A DNA stretch of 59,674 nucleotides from Actinomycetes bacterium (GTDB taxonomy: Bacteria > Actinomycetota > Acidimicrobiia > Acidimicrobiales > RAAP-2): NCBI GenBank assembly GCA_021791145.1, contig JAJYXE010000027.1:1-59674 (forward strand). Reading direction: 5' to 3'. A program made the translations under genes and the position numbers. This document shows, in pieces, positions 33,722 through 42,748 of the stretch; the first letter of the stretch is position 1; every line of letters starts with the position of its first letter. The notes under the pieces were generated by a model that saw only the letters and a program-made list of their open reading frames with translations, did not search any database and was not told the origin of the DNA.

Positions 33722-36628
33722 ATGCCCGGCTCCGCTGGGTACGGCGGCAACGCAGCGACGATCGCACACCGGGCTCGGGGAGACGGCACAGCACGCGCGT
33801 CGCCGATTGCACAACCCGTACGTGGCTCGGGCCGCTGGCCGAGCGTGGCCGGCCCGCTCGTGCTCGTGGGCCGCAGCCGTGAGCTGGCGGAGCTGGCAAG
33901 CGCGCTGGCCACGGGACACCCTGTCACGCTCGCCGGCCTGGACGGCATCGGCAAGACCCGCCTCGCGCTCGAGGCGGCCGCCCGTCTTGGAGAGCTCGCC
34001 GACGGCACCGTCGTAGTCGAGCTCGAAGGGATCGCACATCCGTCCTTGGTGATCGCAGCCGTGGCGGAGGCCCTCGGCGAGCACGACCTCTTCACCTCCC
34101 TGCCCGATGTCGCTCGGACCCTTGCCTCGAGGGAGCTGCTCCTCGTGCTCGATGGCGTCGACGAGGCAGTCCGAGCCACTGCCACGCTGGTCCGGTCCAT
34201 CGCCGAGGAGTGTCGCGGGGTACGGATCCTCTTGACGAGCCGCCGGCCGCTCCGCGTCCCCGATGAGCAGGTGCTGCGCGTGGGCGCCCTGTCGGTGCCG
34301 CCGGCCGCTCTGCGCTCCCCCGAGCTGATCCACGCCTACGAGGCGCCCCAGCTGCTCGCCCGGCGAGCACAGCTCGCCGTTCCGGATCTCGAGCTCGACG
34401 CGTCGGGGTGGGACGCGGTCGCGCGGATCTGCAGGGACCTCGCCGGCGTCCCCCTCGCCCTCGAGATCGCCGGATCGCTCGCCGCATCGGGCCCGATCGA
34501 GAAGCTCGCCGACGAGCTCCATGCACGCCTGCATGCGGCCGCAGGCGACCGGGCGCGCGCCGACCCGCAACGTGCGCTCGACGCGCTCATCATGTGGAGC
34601 ACGGCGCTGCTCGACCCCGCCGAACGCCAGCTGCTCGACCACCTCGCGGTCTTCGCCGGCGGGGTCGAGGCCGCGACGCTCCACCGGGTCGTGGCTGGGA
34701 CCGGGAGCGCACCGATGCTCACCGAGGTGGTGGCCGGGCTCGCAGGTCTGGTCGACCGGTCGATCGCTGTCGTCGGAGGACGGGGCGCGATCGGCCGTTA
34801 CACGCTGCGCCCGCTCGTGCGCCGCCATGTGGTCCGACAGCTCGGACGCGAGGGTCGGCTGGGCGTCCTCACGCGGGCCTACCTCGAGTGGTGCCTTCAC
34901 GCGGTCCGAGGCGCAGAAGAGGCGCTCGTCACCGGTGCGCACCAGGCGGAGTGGCTCGAGCGTCTCTCACTCGAGCAGCGCAACATCCGAGAGGCGCTGA
35001 GCATCGCGTGCGCATCGCGTGACCATCTGACTGCTGCGGGGCTGGCGAAGGAGCTGTGGCGCTACTGGGAGCTGCGCAACCAGCTCAGCGAAGGGCGCCG
35101 CTGGCTGGAAGAGATCCTGAGGATCGTCCCTGCAGACGCGCCCGAACGCTTTCACCTGCTCGACGGTTTGGGGATGCTCGCCTGGCGCCAGGGTGACCAC
35201 CCGGCCGCTCGCGAATCGCTCGCCACCGCCCGTGCGCTTGCGCTCGAGAGTGCGAGGCGCGACCTCGGGGCGAGGGCGCTCAATCACCTCGGGCTGGTCG
35301 CGCTCTTCTCCGCGGAGCTGGGTCCGGCAGCGTCGCTCTTCTCTCAGTCCCTTGGCCTGCTCGCCGAGCTGGATGCACCCGGTGAGTCAGCGCTGGTCTC
35401 TGCGAACCTCGCGCTCGTCGCCGTCCAGCAGGGCCGCTACGAGGACGCATGCCGGGATCTGGGGCAGACCGCGACCTTGCAGCTCGCGCTGGGCGACCTT
35501 CACGGCCGTGCGATCAGCCTTCTCCATCGCTCCATCGCCTGCTGGTTCTTGACCGCGCGCGAGCAGGGCCGAACGGACGCGCTCGAAGCGGCGGTGGCCT
35601 TCGAAGAGCTCGGCGACGATCGGAGCCTCGCCTTCTCCTTGCTCGCGCTGGCGGCCTGTGTGGCCGAGCCACATCCTTTCCTCGCGCTGGAGCTTGCGGG
35701 ACTGGCAGAAGGGCTCGGTGAACGTCTCGGGGTCCTCCTGCCGGCCGGCTGGGACGGACCGCTCGAGGCAGCGCTGGCGCCGGCACGCACGAAGGCGGGT
35801 GCACGCACCAAGGAGCTGGCCCACGAGGGCCGGCTCGCTTCCCCCCACGAGCTGCTCGCCAGGGTGGCCGCCGCGATCGGGCCGGCCCCGGGCGCCAGCG
35901 ATGCGCGGCCGTGGGCGGTGATCTCCGCGCTCGGCGGGTTTGCAGTCGTGCAGGGCACCCGCCACGCTCACCTCGAGCCACAGGTTGCCCGGCTCGTCCA
36001 GCTCCTCGTGGTGGAGCGAGCGGGGCTGCACGTCGAGCAGGCGATCGAGGTGCTCTGGCCCGAGGTCACCGTCGAGCGTGGTCGGCGCCGTCTGCGCAAC
36101 GTGCTAAGCCGTCTCCACCGGGCAGCCGGCCCGCTCGTGGTGCGAAGATGCGACCTGCTGGTGCTCGGACAAGGTGTCGAGCTCGACGTGGCCTGCTTCG
36201 AGGTCGAAGCGGCCCGGGCGATCGCGACGTTGCGAGAAGGCGACAGCGAGCTCGGGCGCCGCCAGGCCGCTGCAGCCCTTGCCGCCTACCGCGGCGATCT
36301 GCTGCCCGACGCCCTCTACGAGCCGTGGTCGGCGAGCGCCCGCGAGCGGCTCCGCCGCCTTCGCCTGGGGCTGCTCGACACCTGGGCGCAGTCGGAGCTC
36401 GCCAGCGGCAACGTCCAGGAGGCCGAACGCTGCCTGCGCGCAGCGATCGACTCGGATCCGGTGGACGAGGATCGCTACGTGGGCCTCGCCGAGCTGCTGG
36501 CCGACCACGACCGCTTCGGAGCCGCCCTCGAGGTGCTCAATCGGGCACGTGCGCTTGCCGGGGAGCTGGGTGTGACGGTGTCCTCTCGCCTCGTCGGGCT
36601 CGAGCGGCGGGTGCGCGGGCAGGTCTGA
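33722..36628 (+). CDS. Large ATPase-TPR regulator with C-terminal BTAD domain
   Basis: The 968-aa protein is a STAND-type signalling ATPase. An N-terminal nucleotide-binding domain has the P-loop GLDGIGKTRLAL near residue 77 and Walker B ELLLVLDGVDEA near residue 140. TPR-like helices run from about residue 430 to 700. The C-terminus (about 735-965) holds a winged-helix-like LEPQVARLVQLLVVERAGLH segment and a bacterial transcriptional activation domain (DEDRYVGLAELLADH). SARP/AfsR regulators carry these DNA-binding and BTAD parts at the N-terminus, so the order here is reversed. ATG 33722 follows GGAGGGAGGAG. The ligand is unknown. Confidence 0.83.
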   Translation: MPGSAGYGGNAATIAHRARGDGTARASPIAQPVRGSGRWPSVAGPLVLVGRSRELAELASALATGHPVTLAGLDGIGKTRLALEAAARLGELADGTVVVELEGIAHPSLVIAAVAEALGEHDLFTSLPDVARTLASRELLLVLDGVDEAVRATATLVRSIAEECRGVRILLTSRRPLRVPDEQVLRVGALSVPPAALRSPELIHAYEAPQLLARRAQLAVPDLELDASGWDAVARICRDLAGVPLALEIAGSLAASGPIEKLADELHARLHAAAGDRARADPQRALDALIMWSTALLDPAERQLLDHLAVFAGGVEAATLHRVVAGTGSAPMLTEVVAGLAGLVDRSIAVVGGRGAIGRYTLRPLVRRHVVRQLGREGRLGVLTRAYLEWCLHAVRGAEEALVTGAHQAEWLERLSLEQRNIREALSIACASRDHLTAAGLAKELWRYWELRNQLSEGRRWLEEILRIVPADAPERFHLLDGLGMLAWRQGDHPAARESLATARALALESARRDLGARALNHLGLVALFSAELGPAASLFSQSLGLLAELDAPGESALVSANLALVAVQQGRYEDACRDLGQTATLQLALGDLHGRAISLLHRSIACWFLTAREQGRTDALEAAVAFEELGDDRSLAFSLLALAACVAEPHPFLALELAGLAEGLGERLGVLLPAGWDGPLEAALAPARTKAGARTKELAHEGRLASPHELLARVAAAIGPAPGASDARPWAVISALGGFAVVQGTRHAHLEPQVARLVQLLVVERAGLHVEQAIEVLWPEVTVERGRRRLRNVLSRLHRAAGPLVVRRCDLLVLGQGVELDVACFEVEAARAIATLREGDSELGRRQAAAALAAYRGDLLPDALYEPWSASARERLRRLRLGLLDTWAQSELASGNVQEAERCLRAAIDSDPVDEDRYVGLAELLADHDRFGAALEVLNRARALAGELGVTVSSRLVGLERRVRGQV

Positions 36629-36668
36629 AGGATGCGCGGCGGATGCGCGTCCGTCGCAACATGGCGCG

Positions 36669-36863
36669 GTGGGCTCATCGGTCGCCGTGGTGCTGCACCT
36701 AGCCGAACAGGCGCTCGACGAGGGACGCCTGGCAGGAGAGGCCGAGATCGTCGAGACCGGGATGCGGGGGATCGTGCGCGACGGCAACGAGCTGGTGAGC
36801 TTCGTGCGGGCACACCGCTCCCCAGGCTCGGTGGCGACGACGTCACTTCACACAGCGAAGTGA
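36669..36863 (+). CDS. Possible 64-aa protein downstream of the BTAD regulator
   Basis: The frame reads VAVVLHLAEQALDEGRLAGEAEIVETG and NELVSFVRAH, with a believable helix and strand pattern. It begins with GTG 41 bp after the regulator stop. The ribosome binding site is poor. The stop codon forms the end of a hairpin. I do not recognise a family, and it could be chance. Confidence 0.45.
   Translation: MGSSVAVVLHLAEQALDEGRLAGEAEIVETGMRGIVRDGNELVSFVRAHRSPGSVATTSLHTAK
36843..36863 (+). terminator. 7-bp stem-loop overlapping a stop codon
   Basis: TCACTTC (36843-36849) pairs with GAAGTGA (36857-36863) around a 7-nt loop. It probably ends the regulator transcript before the next secreted gene. 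Confidence 0.5.
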
Positions 36864-36927
36864 AGGCACAAGCCGCGTCGGCGCAGTGCCAGTGGGAACG
36901 AGAACCGACCAAGGAGGAAAGTCGCAG

Positions 36928-38763
36928 ATGACCCGATCCCCACGACGTCCGAGATCTCCACGACCTACGAGTCGCACGGCACGGCGCGTCGTGACGGGCC
37001 TCCTCGGGGTCGGCGGCCTCGCCGTGCTTGGCCTGCCCGTCGTGACGCTCGCCGGCGTCGGAGGCGCCCTGGCGCTCGGCCAGGCTCCGGCCTCCGCGGC
37101 GGCGACGTGTGTCCAGGCCGGCACAACCGGCCTCAGCGCGGCCAAGGTCGTCAGCACGTCGACATCCACGCTCACAGGCACAACGATCACAGCGAAGAGC
37201 TGCGACGTCGGTCTCTACGTGGGCCCGACAGCGAAGAACGTCACCATCAAGGGTGTCACCGTGACCGGGGCGAACGACGAGGGGATCCTCGTGCAGAACT
37301 CGACAGACGTCACGGTGGAGGACTCGGTCGTCAAGGGCGACGGCACCTCACCGACACCGGCGATCGCCTTCGACAACGCGTTGGAGCTCATCGGGACGTC
37401 CAATTCGAAGGTGGAGGGGAACACGTTGAGCGGCGACTTCGCCGGAGGCATCGGCGTCGCCGACGACGGCCCGACGAACCCCGGCGGGCCCAAGCCGAGC
37501 ACACTTCGGCCGTCGAACAACGACGTCATCAGCGGGAACACGATCTCAGCTGTGTACGGCGGCTGCAGCATCGTCTTCTCGTCCCGCAATCCCGGCGCGG
37601 GGATCACCGGAGGAGCCATCTCCCACAACACCTTGACCGGCAGCCCCGGGCACTTCGGTCCTCATGGCCCGGTGATCGGCAACATCGTGGTCGCAACGGC
37701 CGGCGTGGGCGCATCGCTCTCGGGTGTGGCCGTGACAGGGAACACCGTCACTGGCGCCGGGCTGCCCGGGATCATCGTGCACGGCGACGCGCCCGGTTCG
37801 AAGGTGTCGGCCGTCACGGTCGCCGGCAACACGCTCTCCGGGGACGACTGGCTGACGACAGACGGCCCGGCGGTTCCCGCAGGGATCGTGGTCGCCACGT
37901 CTCCCATCCCGCCCCCGGGCTCGCCTGTCGTCACCGGCACGTCGATCAAGAACAACACGGTGAGTAACGAGTTCTACGACGTGTGGACGTCGGGAGCGAC
38001 CGGGAGCGCCGTCGGGTCGAACACCTTCAGCGTGCTCCGCGGCGGCACCGAGGCCTATTCGACGCCGATCCCGGGGTCCGGCTACTGGGAGCTCGCCTCC
38101 GACGGCGGCGTGTTCACCTTCGGGTCGGCTGGCTTCTACGGCTCGGCGGCCGGCAGAGCGCTCGGCTCGCCAGTCGTGGGCATGGCACCCACCTTCGACC
38201 AGGGCGGCTACTGGCTCGCTGAGGCGAACGGCGCGGTGAGCGGGTTTGGGGACGCCGCCAACTACGGCTCGATGGCCGGCAAGTCGCTCGGCGCCCCGAT
38301 CGTGGGCATCGCTCCCACGCCCTACATCCCGAGCAGCACCCCGGGGGGAACCCCGACACCGGACGGCAAGGGCTACTGGCTCGTGGGCCAAGACGGCGGT
38401 GTCTTCACCTTCGGCGACGCGAAATTCTACGGCTCGCTCCCAGGGATGGGCGTCCACGTCTCTGACATCGTGGGCATGGTGGCCACCCCCGACGGACACG
38501 GCTACTGGCTCGTGCGGAAAGACGGCGGGGTGTTCAGTTTCGGCGACGCGGGCTTCTACGGCTCGCTCCCGGGCATGGGCGTCCACGTCTCTGACGTCGT
38601 GGGCATCCTGGCGACCCCCGACGGGCACGGCTACTGGCTCGTGGGCAAAGACGGCGGGGTGTTCAGCTTCGGCGACGCCCGGTTCTTCGGCTCGATGGGC
38701 GGGGCGCACCTGGCCGCCCCGGTCGTCGGAGGCGCGGCCGTCGGCGTGACCGCAGCCGGCTGA
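36928..38763 (+). CDS. Secreted beta-helix protein with five GGVFxFG repeats
   Basis: The 611-aa product has a twin-Arg-containing basic start, a signal helix (VVTGLLGVGGLAVLGLPVV) and a cut near APASAAA. Residues about 55-375 form a right-handed parallel beta-helix (VTGANDEGILVQNSTDVTVE; VIGNIVVATAGVGASLSG). The C-terminus carries five repeats of about 43 residues with the core GYWLVGKDGGVFSFGDA and FYGSLPG. Such repeats appear in many surface proteins of Acidimicrobiia and may build a propeller or solenoid. ATG 36928 follows AAGGAGG. No wall anchor is seen. Confidence 0.85.
   Translation: MTRSPRRPRSPRPTSRTARRVVTGLLGVGGLAVLGLPVVTLAGVGGALALGQAPASAAATCVQAGTTGLSAAKVVSTSTSTLTGTTITAKSCDVGLYVGPTAKNVTIKGVTVTGANDEGILVQNSTDVTVEDSVVKGDGTSPTPAIAFDNALELIGTSNSKVEGNTLSGDFAGGIGVADDGPTNPGGPKPSTLRPSNNDVISGNTISAVYGGCSIVFSSRNPGAGITGGAISHNTLTGSPGHFGPHGPVIGNIVVATAGVGASLSGVAVTGNTVTGAGLPGIIVHGDAPGSKVSAVTVAGNTLSGDDWLTTDGPAVPAGIVVATSPIPPPGSPVVTGTSIKNNTVSNEFYDVWTSGATGSAVGSNTFSVLRGGTEAYSTPIPGSGYWELASDGGVFTFGSAGFYGSAAGRALGSPVVGMAPTFDQGGYWLAEANGAVSGFGDAANYGSMAGKSLGAPIVGIAPTPYIPSSTPGGTPTPDGKGYWLVGQDGGVFTFGDAKFYGSLPGMGVHVSDIVGMVATPDGHGYWLVRKDGGVFSFGDAGFYGSLPGMGVHVSDVVGILATPDGHGYWLVGKDGGVFSFGDARFFGSMGGAHLAAPVVGGAAVGVTAAG
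38371..38757 (+). repeat. 129-bp tandem repeat, three near-identical units
   Basis: Units starting at 38371, 38500 and 38629 each open with GGCTACTGGCTCGTG. They encode the last three GGVFxFG repeats. Two older copies upstream (from about 38080) are diverged. Confidence 0.9.
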
Positions 38764-38782
38764 GCAGAAAGGAGGGTGCAAG

Positions 38783-39421
38783 ATGACGGACCTCAGGGTC
38801 GCGGCGCCCGACGCTTTGCCGGTGCACGCTCCCCCTGCCGGTGCGCAGGTCCGGCAGGGGGAGCAGGCCCCCTCGCCGGTCGTCGCCGTGCGGGGGCTGC
38901 CGGTCGTCGCAGTGGTGCTCGCCGGCCTCGTCGCGGCGACCGCCACGAACGGGCTGTGGGCCCTCGACTTCTTCCACGTCGTGGGCGGAGCGATGTGGAC
39001 GGCCCTCGATCTCTTCTTGGGGTTCGTGCTCGGACCCATCCTCGGGCGGCTCTCCATCCCCGCCAGGATCGAGCTCACGAGGCGCCTCATGCCCAAGATG
39101 GTGCTCCTCATGCCGACGCTCGTGACCTGCACCCTCGCTGGGGGCTGGCAGCTTGCGCGGCACCTCGGGTACCTCGATGCCGGCTATGTGAACCACCCGT
39201 GGGTCGTGGCTTCCTTCATCGTGGTGGCGGTCATGGCCGTCGTCGCCCTCGGCGTGCTCGAGCCGGCAAACATCGCGGTGCTCTTCGAGCTGCGCAAGCC
39301 CCGGCCCAACGGAGCAGTGATCGAGCGCCTGATGCGCCGCTTCATCTTCACCGCGGGGATCACCGGCGCGATGCAGGTGGCGACGCTCGTCATCATGACC
39401 CGCCTGGCGACCGGCTCATGA
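38783..39421 (+). CDS. Integral membrane protein with conserved His near a helix
   Basis: The 212-aa protein has a cytosolic Pro-rich N-terminus. Four to five helices follow, including LPVVAVVLAGLVAATATNGL, FFHVVGGAMWTALDLFLGFVLGP and VASFIVVAVMAVVALGVL. The FHVVGGAMWTALDLF pattern resembles membrane proteins of the CopD/DUF2269 type, in which a His binds metal or heme, but the match is loose. ATG 38783 follows AAAGGAGG. The next gene overlaps by 4 bp. Confidence 0.75.
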   Translation: MTDLRVAAPDALPVHAPPAGAQVRQGEQAPSPVVAVRGLPVVAVVLAGLVAATATNGLWALDFFHVVGGAMWTALDLFLGFVLGPILGRLSIPARIELTRRLMPKMVLLMPTLVTCTLAGGWQLARHLGYLDAGYVNHPWVVASFIVVAVMAVVALGVLEPANIAVLFELRKPRPNGAVIERLMRRFIFTAGITGAMQVATLVIMTRLATGS

Positions 39422-39909
39422 CCGGGACGGCGCCATCGGGGGCGATCCCCAGCACCGACGGGGACGCCGGCGACGAGCGCGCCGACGGCGGGTCGCAAGG
39501 TGCCACAGTGCTTACTCGACGGCTGCCACCGATCGCCGAGCTGGTGGTCGGCTCGCTGGCTCTCATGCTCACCGGCGGGGTCTACCTCGCGGCGCACCTC
39601 CCGCATCCGCCACCACTCGCCCCCGCGGTAGCCCTTCTCGCCGCCGGCGCGGTGCTGACCGTGGTGGCGGTCGTCCTCTTGGCGCGCATCCGTCCCTTCG
39701 CGTGGAGGACCTTTTTGGCCGTTGCACGCTGGGCGTTGCTCGCGTACGCGGTGATCGCCGGCCTCCTCGCCTACGTGTTCGTCGACGACGGCACGCGAGG
39801 GGCCACCTTGGCCGTGCTCGTCTTGACGCTCGCCGTCTTCGCCGTCGACGTGCCGGCCGTCATCGCGTTCACCGTCGCCCGTTACGACGAGCCAGTGCCG
39901 GGCCGATGA
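39418..39909 (+). CDS. Four-helix membrane protein
   Basis: The 163-aa product has an acidic N-terminal tail of about 35 residues and four hydrophobic helices: LVVGSLALMLTGGVYLAAHL, LLAAGAVLTVVAVVLLARI, WALLAYAVIAGLLAYVFV and LAVLVLTLAVFAVDVPAVIAF. It is coupled to the preceding membrane protein (ATGA overlap). The two probably form one complex. Function is unknown. Confidence 0.72.
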   Translation: MTGTAPSGAIPSTDGDAGDERADGGSQGATVLTRRLPPIAELVVGSLALMLTGGVYLAAHLPHPPPLAPAVALLAAGAVLTVVAVVLLARIRPFAWRTFLAVARWALLAYAVIAGLLAYVFVDDGTRGATLAVLVLTLAVFAVDVPAVIAFTVARYDEPVPGR

Positions 39910-40012
39910 CAGCGACCGGTCAGACCGACCGGCGTGCACCGACCAAGAACGAAGACGAAGGAAGAAGAAAAAAAACCAGACCGTCCGCGGCAACGGAGGG
40001 GACGGAGGCAGA

Positions 40013-40030
40013 GGCACCGACAGCGGTGCC
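40013..40030 (+). terminator. 7-bp stem-loop after the membrane-protein pair
   Basis: GGCACCG (40013-40019) pairs with CGGTGCC (40024-40030) around ACAG. An A-rich patch (39960-39977) lies just before it, which is unusual for this genome. Confidence 0.5.
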
Positions 40031-40108
40031 GCCTGCGTTCCCGGTCGGCCGACTGCATGACGAACGCGAAGGCGTCCGCGAGCTTGTCGTTCGGTGGGGA
40101 AGAGGCAG

Positions 40109-41791
40109 ATGAACCCTGCGCTCGACGCACCGGCGACCTACACTGCTCGAGATCATCCGGCCAGCGGACTGGAAGCACCAGCGTTCTATGGCCCACGGTG
40201 GCCGAGACAGACATCGATGACAATCTACGAACTTGCCGCTGCCTCCCTCGGCGCAGTGGGGGCGCCGGTTGCGGCATACCTGAGCGTCCGCTCGAGCCGG
40301 AAGCGACGGCGTCGGAGGCGCGCGAGAAGGAACGCGCTCCGACAGACCGCACGGGCGAGCGCGGACACCCCGGCTGACTTGGCGAACTTGCGACGGGCAG
40401 TCATCACAACCGGTGACGAGCTACGCGAGGACTCCCGCTACGACGAGCTGCTCGAACTGATCTCGAGCGCGGCGACAGCCTCGGTCCCCAAGACGGTGGC
40501 ACGCGAGTACCTCCACTTCCTCCACAAGGCGTTCACAGAGGAAGAGCTCCGGCCCACCTGGCCACGCCCGGACCTGAGCGGCGCGCGGCCGAACGCACCT
40601 GTCTCCACCTCGGTGGAACGCTGCCCCTATCCCTGCGCCGAGCCCCTCGCACGGCCCCGAACTGGACACGACGTCCATCAGCAGTACTCCGGTGCACTCC
40701 ATCGGATCCTGTGGGGTGACGTCCCGCTGCTCGAGGTGGCGTTGTTGCGAGCGCCGCCGTCGGGCGCGTGGAGCGCCGACGAGATCGCTTGGACCCACAT
40801 CGAGGAACCGTACGTCCCTCCCCCCATTTGGGGCGCGATCGACGCTCACGATCCTCATCCCTTTGACGTGTGCCGTGACGCGAACGACCGGGTCGCTGGC
40901 CGGCACATCCGCCTGGCTGTCGCCGAACAACGCCGGGCACTTGACGACCCGTTGGGGCTCGAGCTCTTCTGGCAGTCGATCTCGTGGCTGGACAGCACCC
41001 GTACCAACGGACGCATCATTCGCAACGTCCAGCACGACGGGCACCCGATATGGGCGTGGTTCGAGGCTGAGGACCTCCTCACTCCACCCCTGTCGGGCAA
41101 TGCGTCGCACAAGGACGTGCCGTTGGCGAACCGCCTCGCCATCAATCTGGCAGTGATCGTGCGAGAGCCGGGCCGGGACCTGGCTCTCTTCCAGGAACGT
41201 CCCATGTTGGATTTCTCAGCCGGCAAGCTGGAGGCGGGCGCATCGGAGTCCGTCCACGGGGACAAGACCTGGAGCGCGGAGGAGACGGATATTGCCGATG
41301 GAGAGCCGGATCTGGAGAACGTCGCCCATCGCTGCTTGTGGCAAGAGCTCGGGCTCGCAGCCGCGCGGACTGAGGGGCTCCAGGCGGTCTCCACTTTCCC
41401 GATCGAGCTCGCGTTCACTGCGCTGGTCCTGAACAAGCAGGAGCTGAGCCCGCGCCTGCTGGGCTATGCCATCCTCAGGACCACGCTGGCTGAGGTCGAG
41501 CGGGCGAACCGGCTCAGCCTCACCTCGAATCTGGCACACCCGCGGTTCGGCCCGAGGCGGAAGGTCAAGGATGCGCGCAGCTGGGAGCACGTGCACTGGC
41601 TCGAGGCAACGTGGAGCGCGCTCTCTCCGATCATGCGCCGCCCAGACGCGCTGACCCCTGAGTGTCGAGCGAGGCTGCTCTTCTTCCTGCGCAGCGTCGA
41701 CCCTGCCGGAGAGCACCAGGAGATCGACGCGTCAACGCCACCACCTGCTTGGATGCCGAAGCGAGCAAGGCGATCTGCGTCTGGAGCGTGA
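40109..41791 (+). CDS. Membrane-anchored protein with degenerate Nudix domain
   Basis: The 560-aa product has one hydrophobic segment near residues 39-56 (ELAAASLGAVGAPVAAYLSV) followed by a run of basic residues (RKRRRRRRARR), which suggests a membrane anchor. A helical middle part of unknown type follows. From about residue 345 a Nudix-like fold appears: NLAVIVREPGRDLALFQERP, a SAGKLEAGASES loop, and the helix ENVAHRCLWQELGLA. In that helix the usual REUxEE is reduced to RCLWQE, so catalysis may be lost or altered. ATG 40217 is an alternative start just before the anchor. The gene appears less GC-rich than its surroundings. Confidence 0.68.
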   Translation: MNPALDAPATYTARDHPASGLEAPAFYGPRWPRQTSMTIYELAAASLGAVGAPVAAYLSVRSSRKRRRRRRARRNALRQTARASADTPADLANLRRAVITTGDELREDSRYDELLELISSAATASVPKTVAREYLHFLHKAFTEEELRPTWPRPDLSGARPNAPVSTSVERCPYPCAEPLARPRTGHDVHQQYSGALHRILWGDVPLLEVALLRAPPSGAWSADEIAWTHIEEPYVPPPIWGAIDAHDPHPFDVCRDANDRVAGRHIRLAVAEQRRALDDPLGLELFWQSISWLDSTRTNGRIIRNVQHDGHPIWAWFEAEDLLTPPLSGNASHKDVPLANRLAINLAVIVREPGRDLALFQERPMLDFSAGKLEAGASESVHGDKTWSAEETDIADGEPDLENVAHRCLWQELGLAAARTEGLQAVSTFPIELAFTALVLNKQELSPRLLGYAILRTTLAEVERANRLSLTSNLAHPRFGPRRKVKDARSWEHVHWLEATWSALSPIMRRPDALTPECRARLLFFLRSVDPAGEHQEIDASTPPPAWMPKRARRSASGA

Positions 41792-41798
41792 CGGCGCG

Positions 41799-41822
41799 TC
41801 GACGGTTCGGTTCGACCGTCGA
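41799..41822 (+). terminator. 8-bp stem-loop after the Nudix-like gene
   Basis: TCGACGGT (41799-41806) pairs perfectly with ACCGTCGA (41815-41822) around TCGGTTCG, 8 nt after the stop. Confidence 0.7.
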
Positions 41823-41980
41823 AGCCGGGAGGGCCATACGCGGGGCGGAGGGTGATGGGGCGGTGCCGGTACCCCCCTTTGAGTAGAGCGGGTTCTAGCT
41901 ACACCTGGCCAGAGGCGGCTTCGCAGCGACGGTAGACCTCGCCCCCAAGCGGGGTCATCCGGACGAAAGGACGACATAGC

Positions 41981-42307
41981 ATGGCACTGATGGACGAGGT
42001 TGCGCGCCAGCAGTTTCTGGAGACGCTGCGGAACGATGAGGAGTTACGGGCCGCAGTCCGGCGCGAGCTTCTCACCGAGGAGCTGCTGAGCACGCCCCAG
42101 ACGGTGACGGCCCTGAGCGGCGATGTGAGAGCTCTCGTCGAAACCACGCGGAACCTGCTCCAGACGAGCGTGGCCGGCTTCGAGAACATCGGCCGTGAAG
42201 CCGCCCAGCACAAGGCTCAGACCGCCGCCGGGTTCACGACTGCCGGAGCCCGGTTCGACCAGCTTGGTGCAGCGATTGCCGAATTGAAAAGAGAACGGGG
42301 CACATAG
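41981..42307 (+). CDS. Small coiled-coil protein
   Basis: The 108-aa product opens with QQFLETLRNDEELRAAVRRE and LLTEELLSTPQTV. This resembles the start of a family of longer proteins whose C-terminal part is a PD-(D/E)XK-like domain (DUF3782 type). Here only the helical N-terminus and a second heptad-rich stretch (about 45-105) exist, so it may be a truncated member. ATG 41981 follows AAAGGACG. It lies 189 bp after the Nudix-like gene, with no other gene between. Confidence 0.65.
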   Translation: MALMDEVARQQFLETLRNDEELRAAVRRELLTEELLSTPQTVTALSGDVRALVETTRNLLQTSVAGFENIGREAAQHKAQTAAGFTTAGARFDQLGAAIAELKRERGT

Positions 42308-42352
42308 CCCTGGAGAGTGCGGCCCCTCGTGCGGCCGCCTCTTCTCATTTTC

Positions 42353-42748
42353 TCATTTCACTGGACCACGGGCCGGACTCGGCGTCCCTCTTGGGTGATA
42401 GTGACGGGGTCCGAAAGCCTCGGCACAACGCGCGCCGAGTGCCGCCGAAAGTCCAGTGCCACGCCGGCGGGCCAGATCTTCCCGGATGGCCTTCGCCCAG
42501 TCGTCCGCATTGTCCTGTCGGTTGAGATGCAGGCGGATGAGCTCGAGAAGATGGTTCATGCGGGTGGCGTTGCGGAAGGTCCTAGCGCCGGCGCTCGAGC
42601 ATTTGACGGATGTCGCCGATCTTGGGGTCCAGGGCTCCGGTCGAGTAGTGCGCGGGGATCCTGTTGCGTCAGGCGGTCTGCGCGGTCATCTGCGCGTCCC
42701 AGTGGGCGACCCAGGCACTCGTGCGCTTGAGACCGGCCTTCACGACGG
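42353..42748 (-). pseudogene. Decayed C-terminal part of a transposase-like gene
   Basis: Reading the minus strand across two in-frame stops and one frame change gives VKAGLKRTSAWVAHW, then HYSTGALDPKIGDIRQMLER, then FRNATRMNHLLELIRLHLN. This succession resembles the tail of actinobacterial transposases (a ring of 'STGALE...L...FRN..R.N.LLELMRL'). The last segment alone could be translated from ATG 42559 (68 aa). I see no paired terminal inverted repeats. The identification rests on memory of the pattern and is moderate. Confidence 0.45.

Noticed and set aside
41800..41900. Possible tRNA because of a GGTTCGA-like TPsiC motif near 41805
   Set aside because: The motif is the loop of a terminator hairpin. 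No acceptor or anticodon stem can be built around it.
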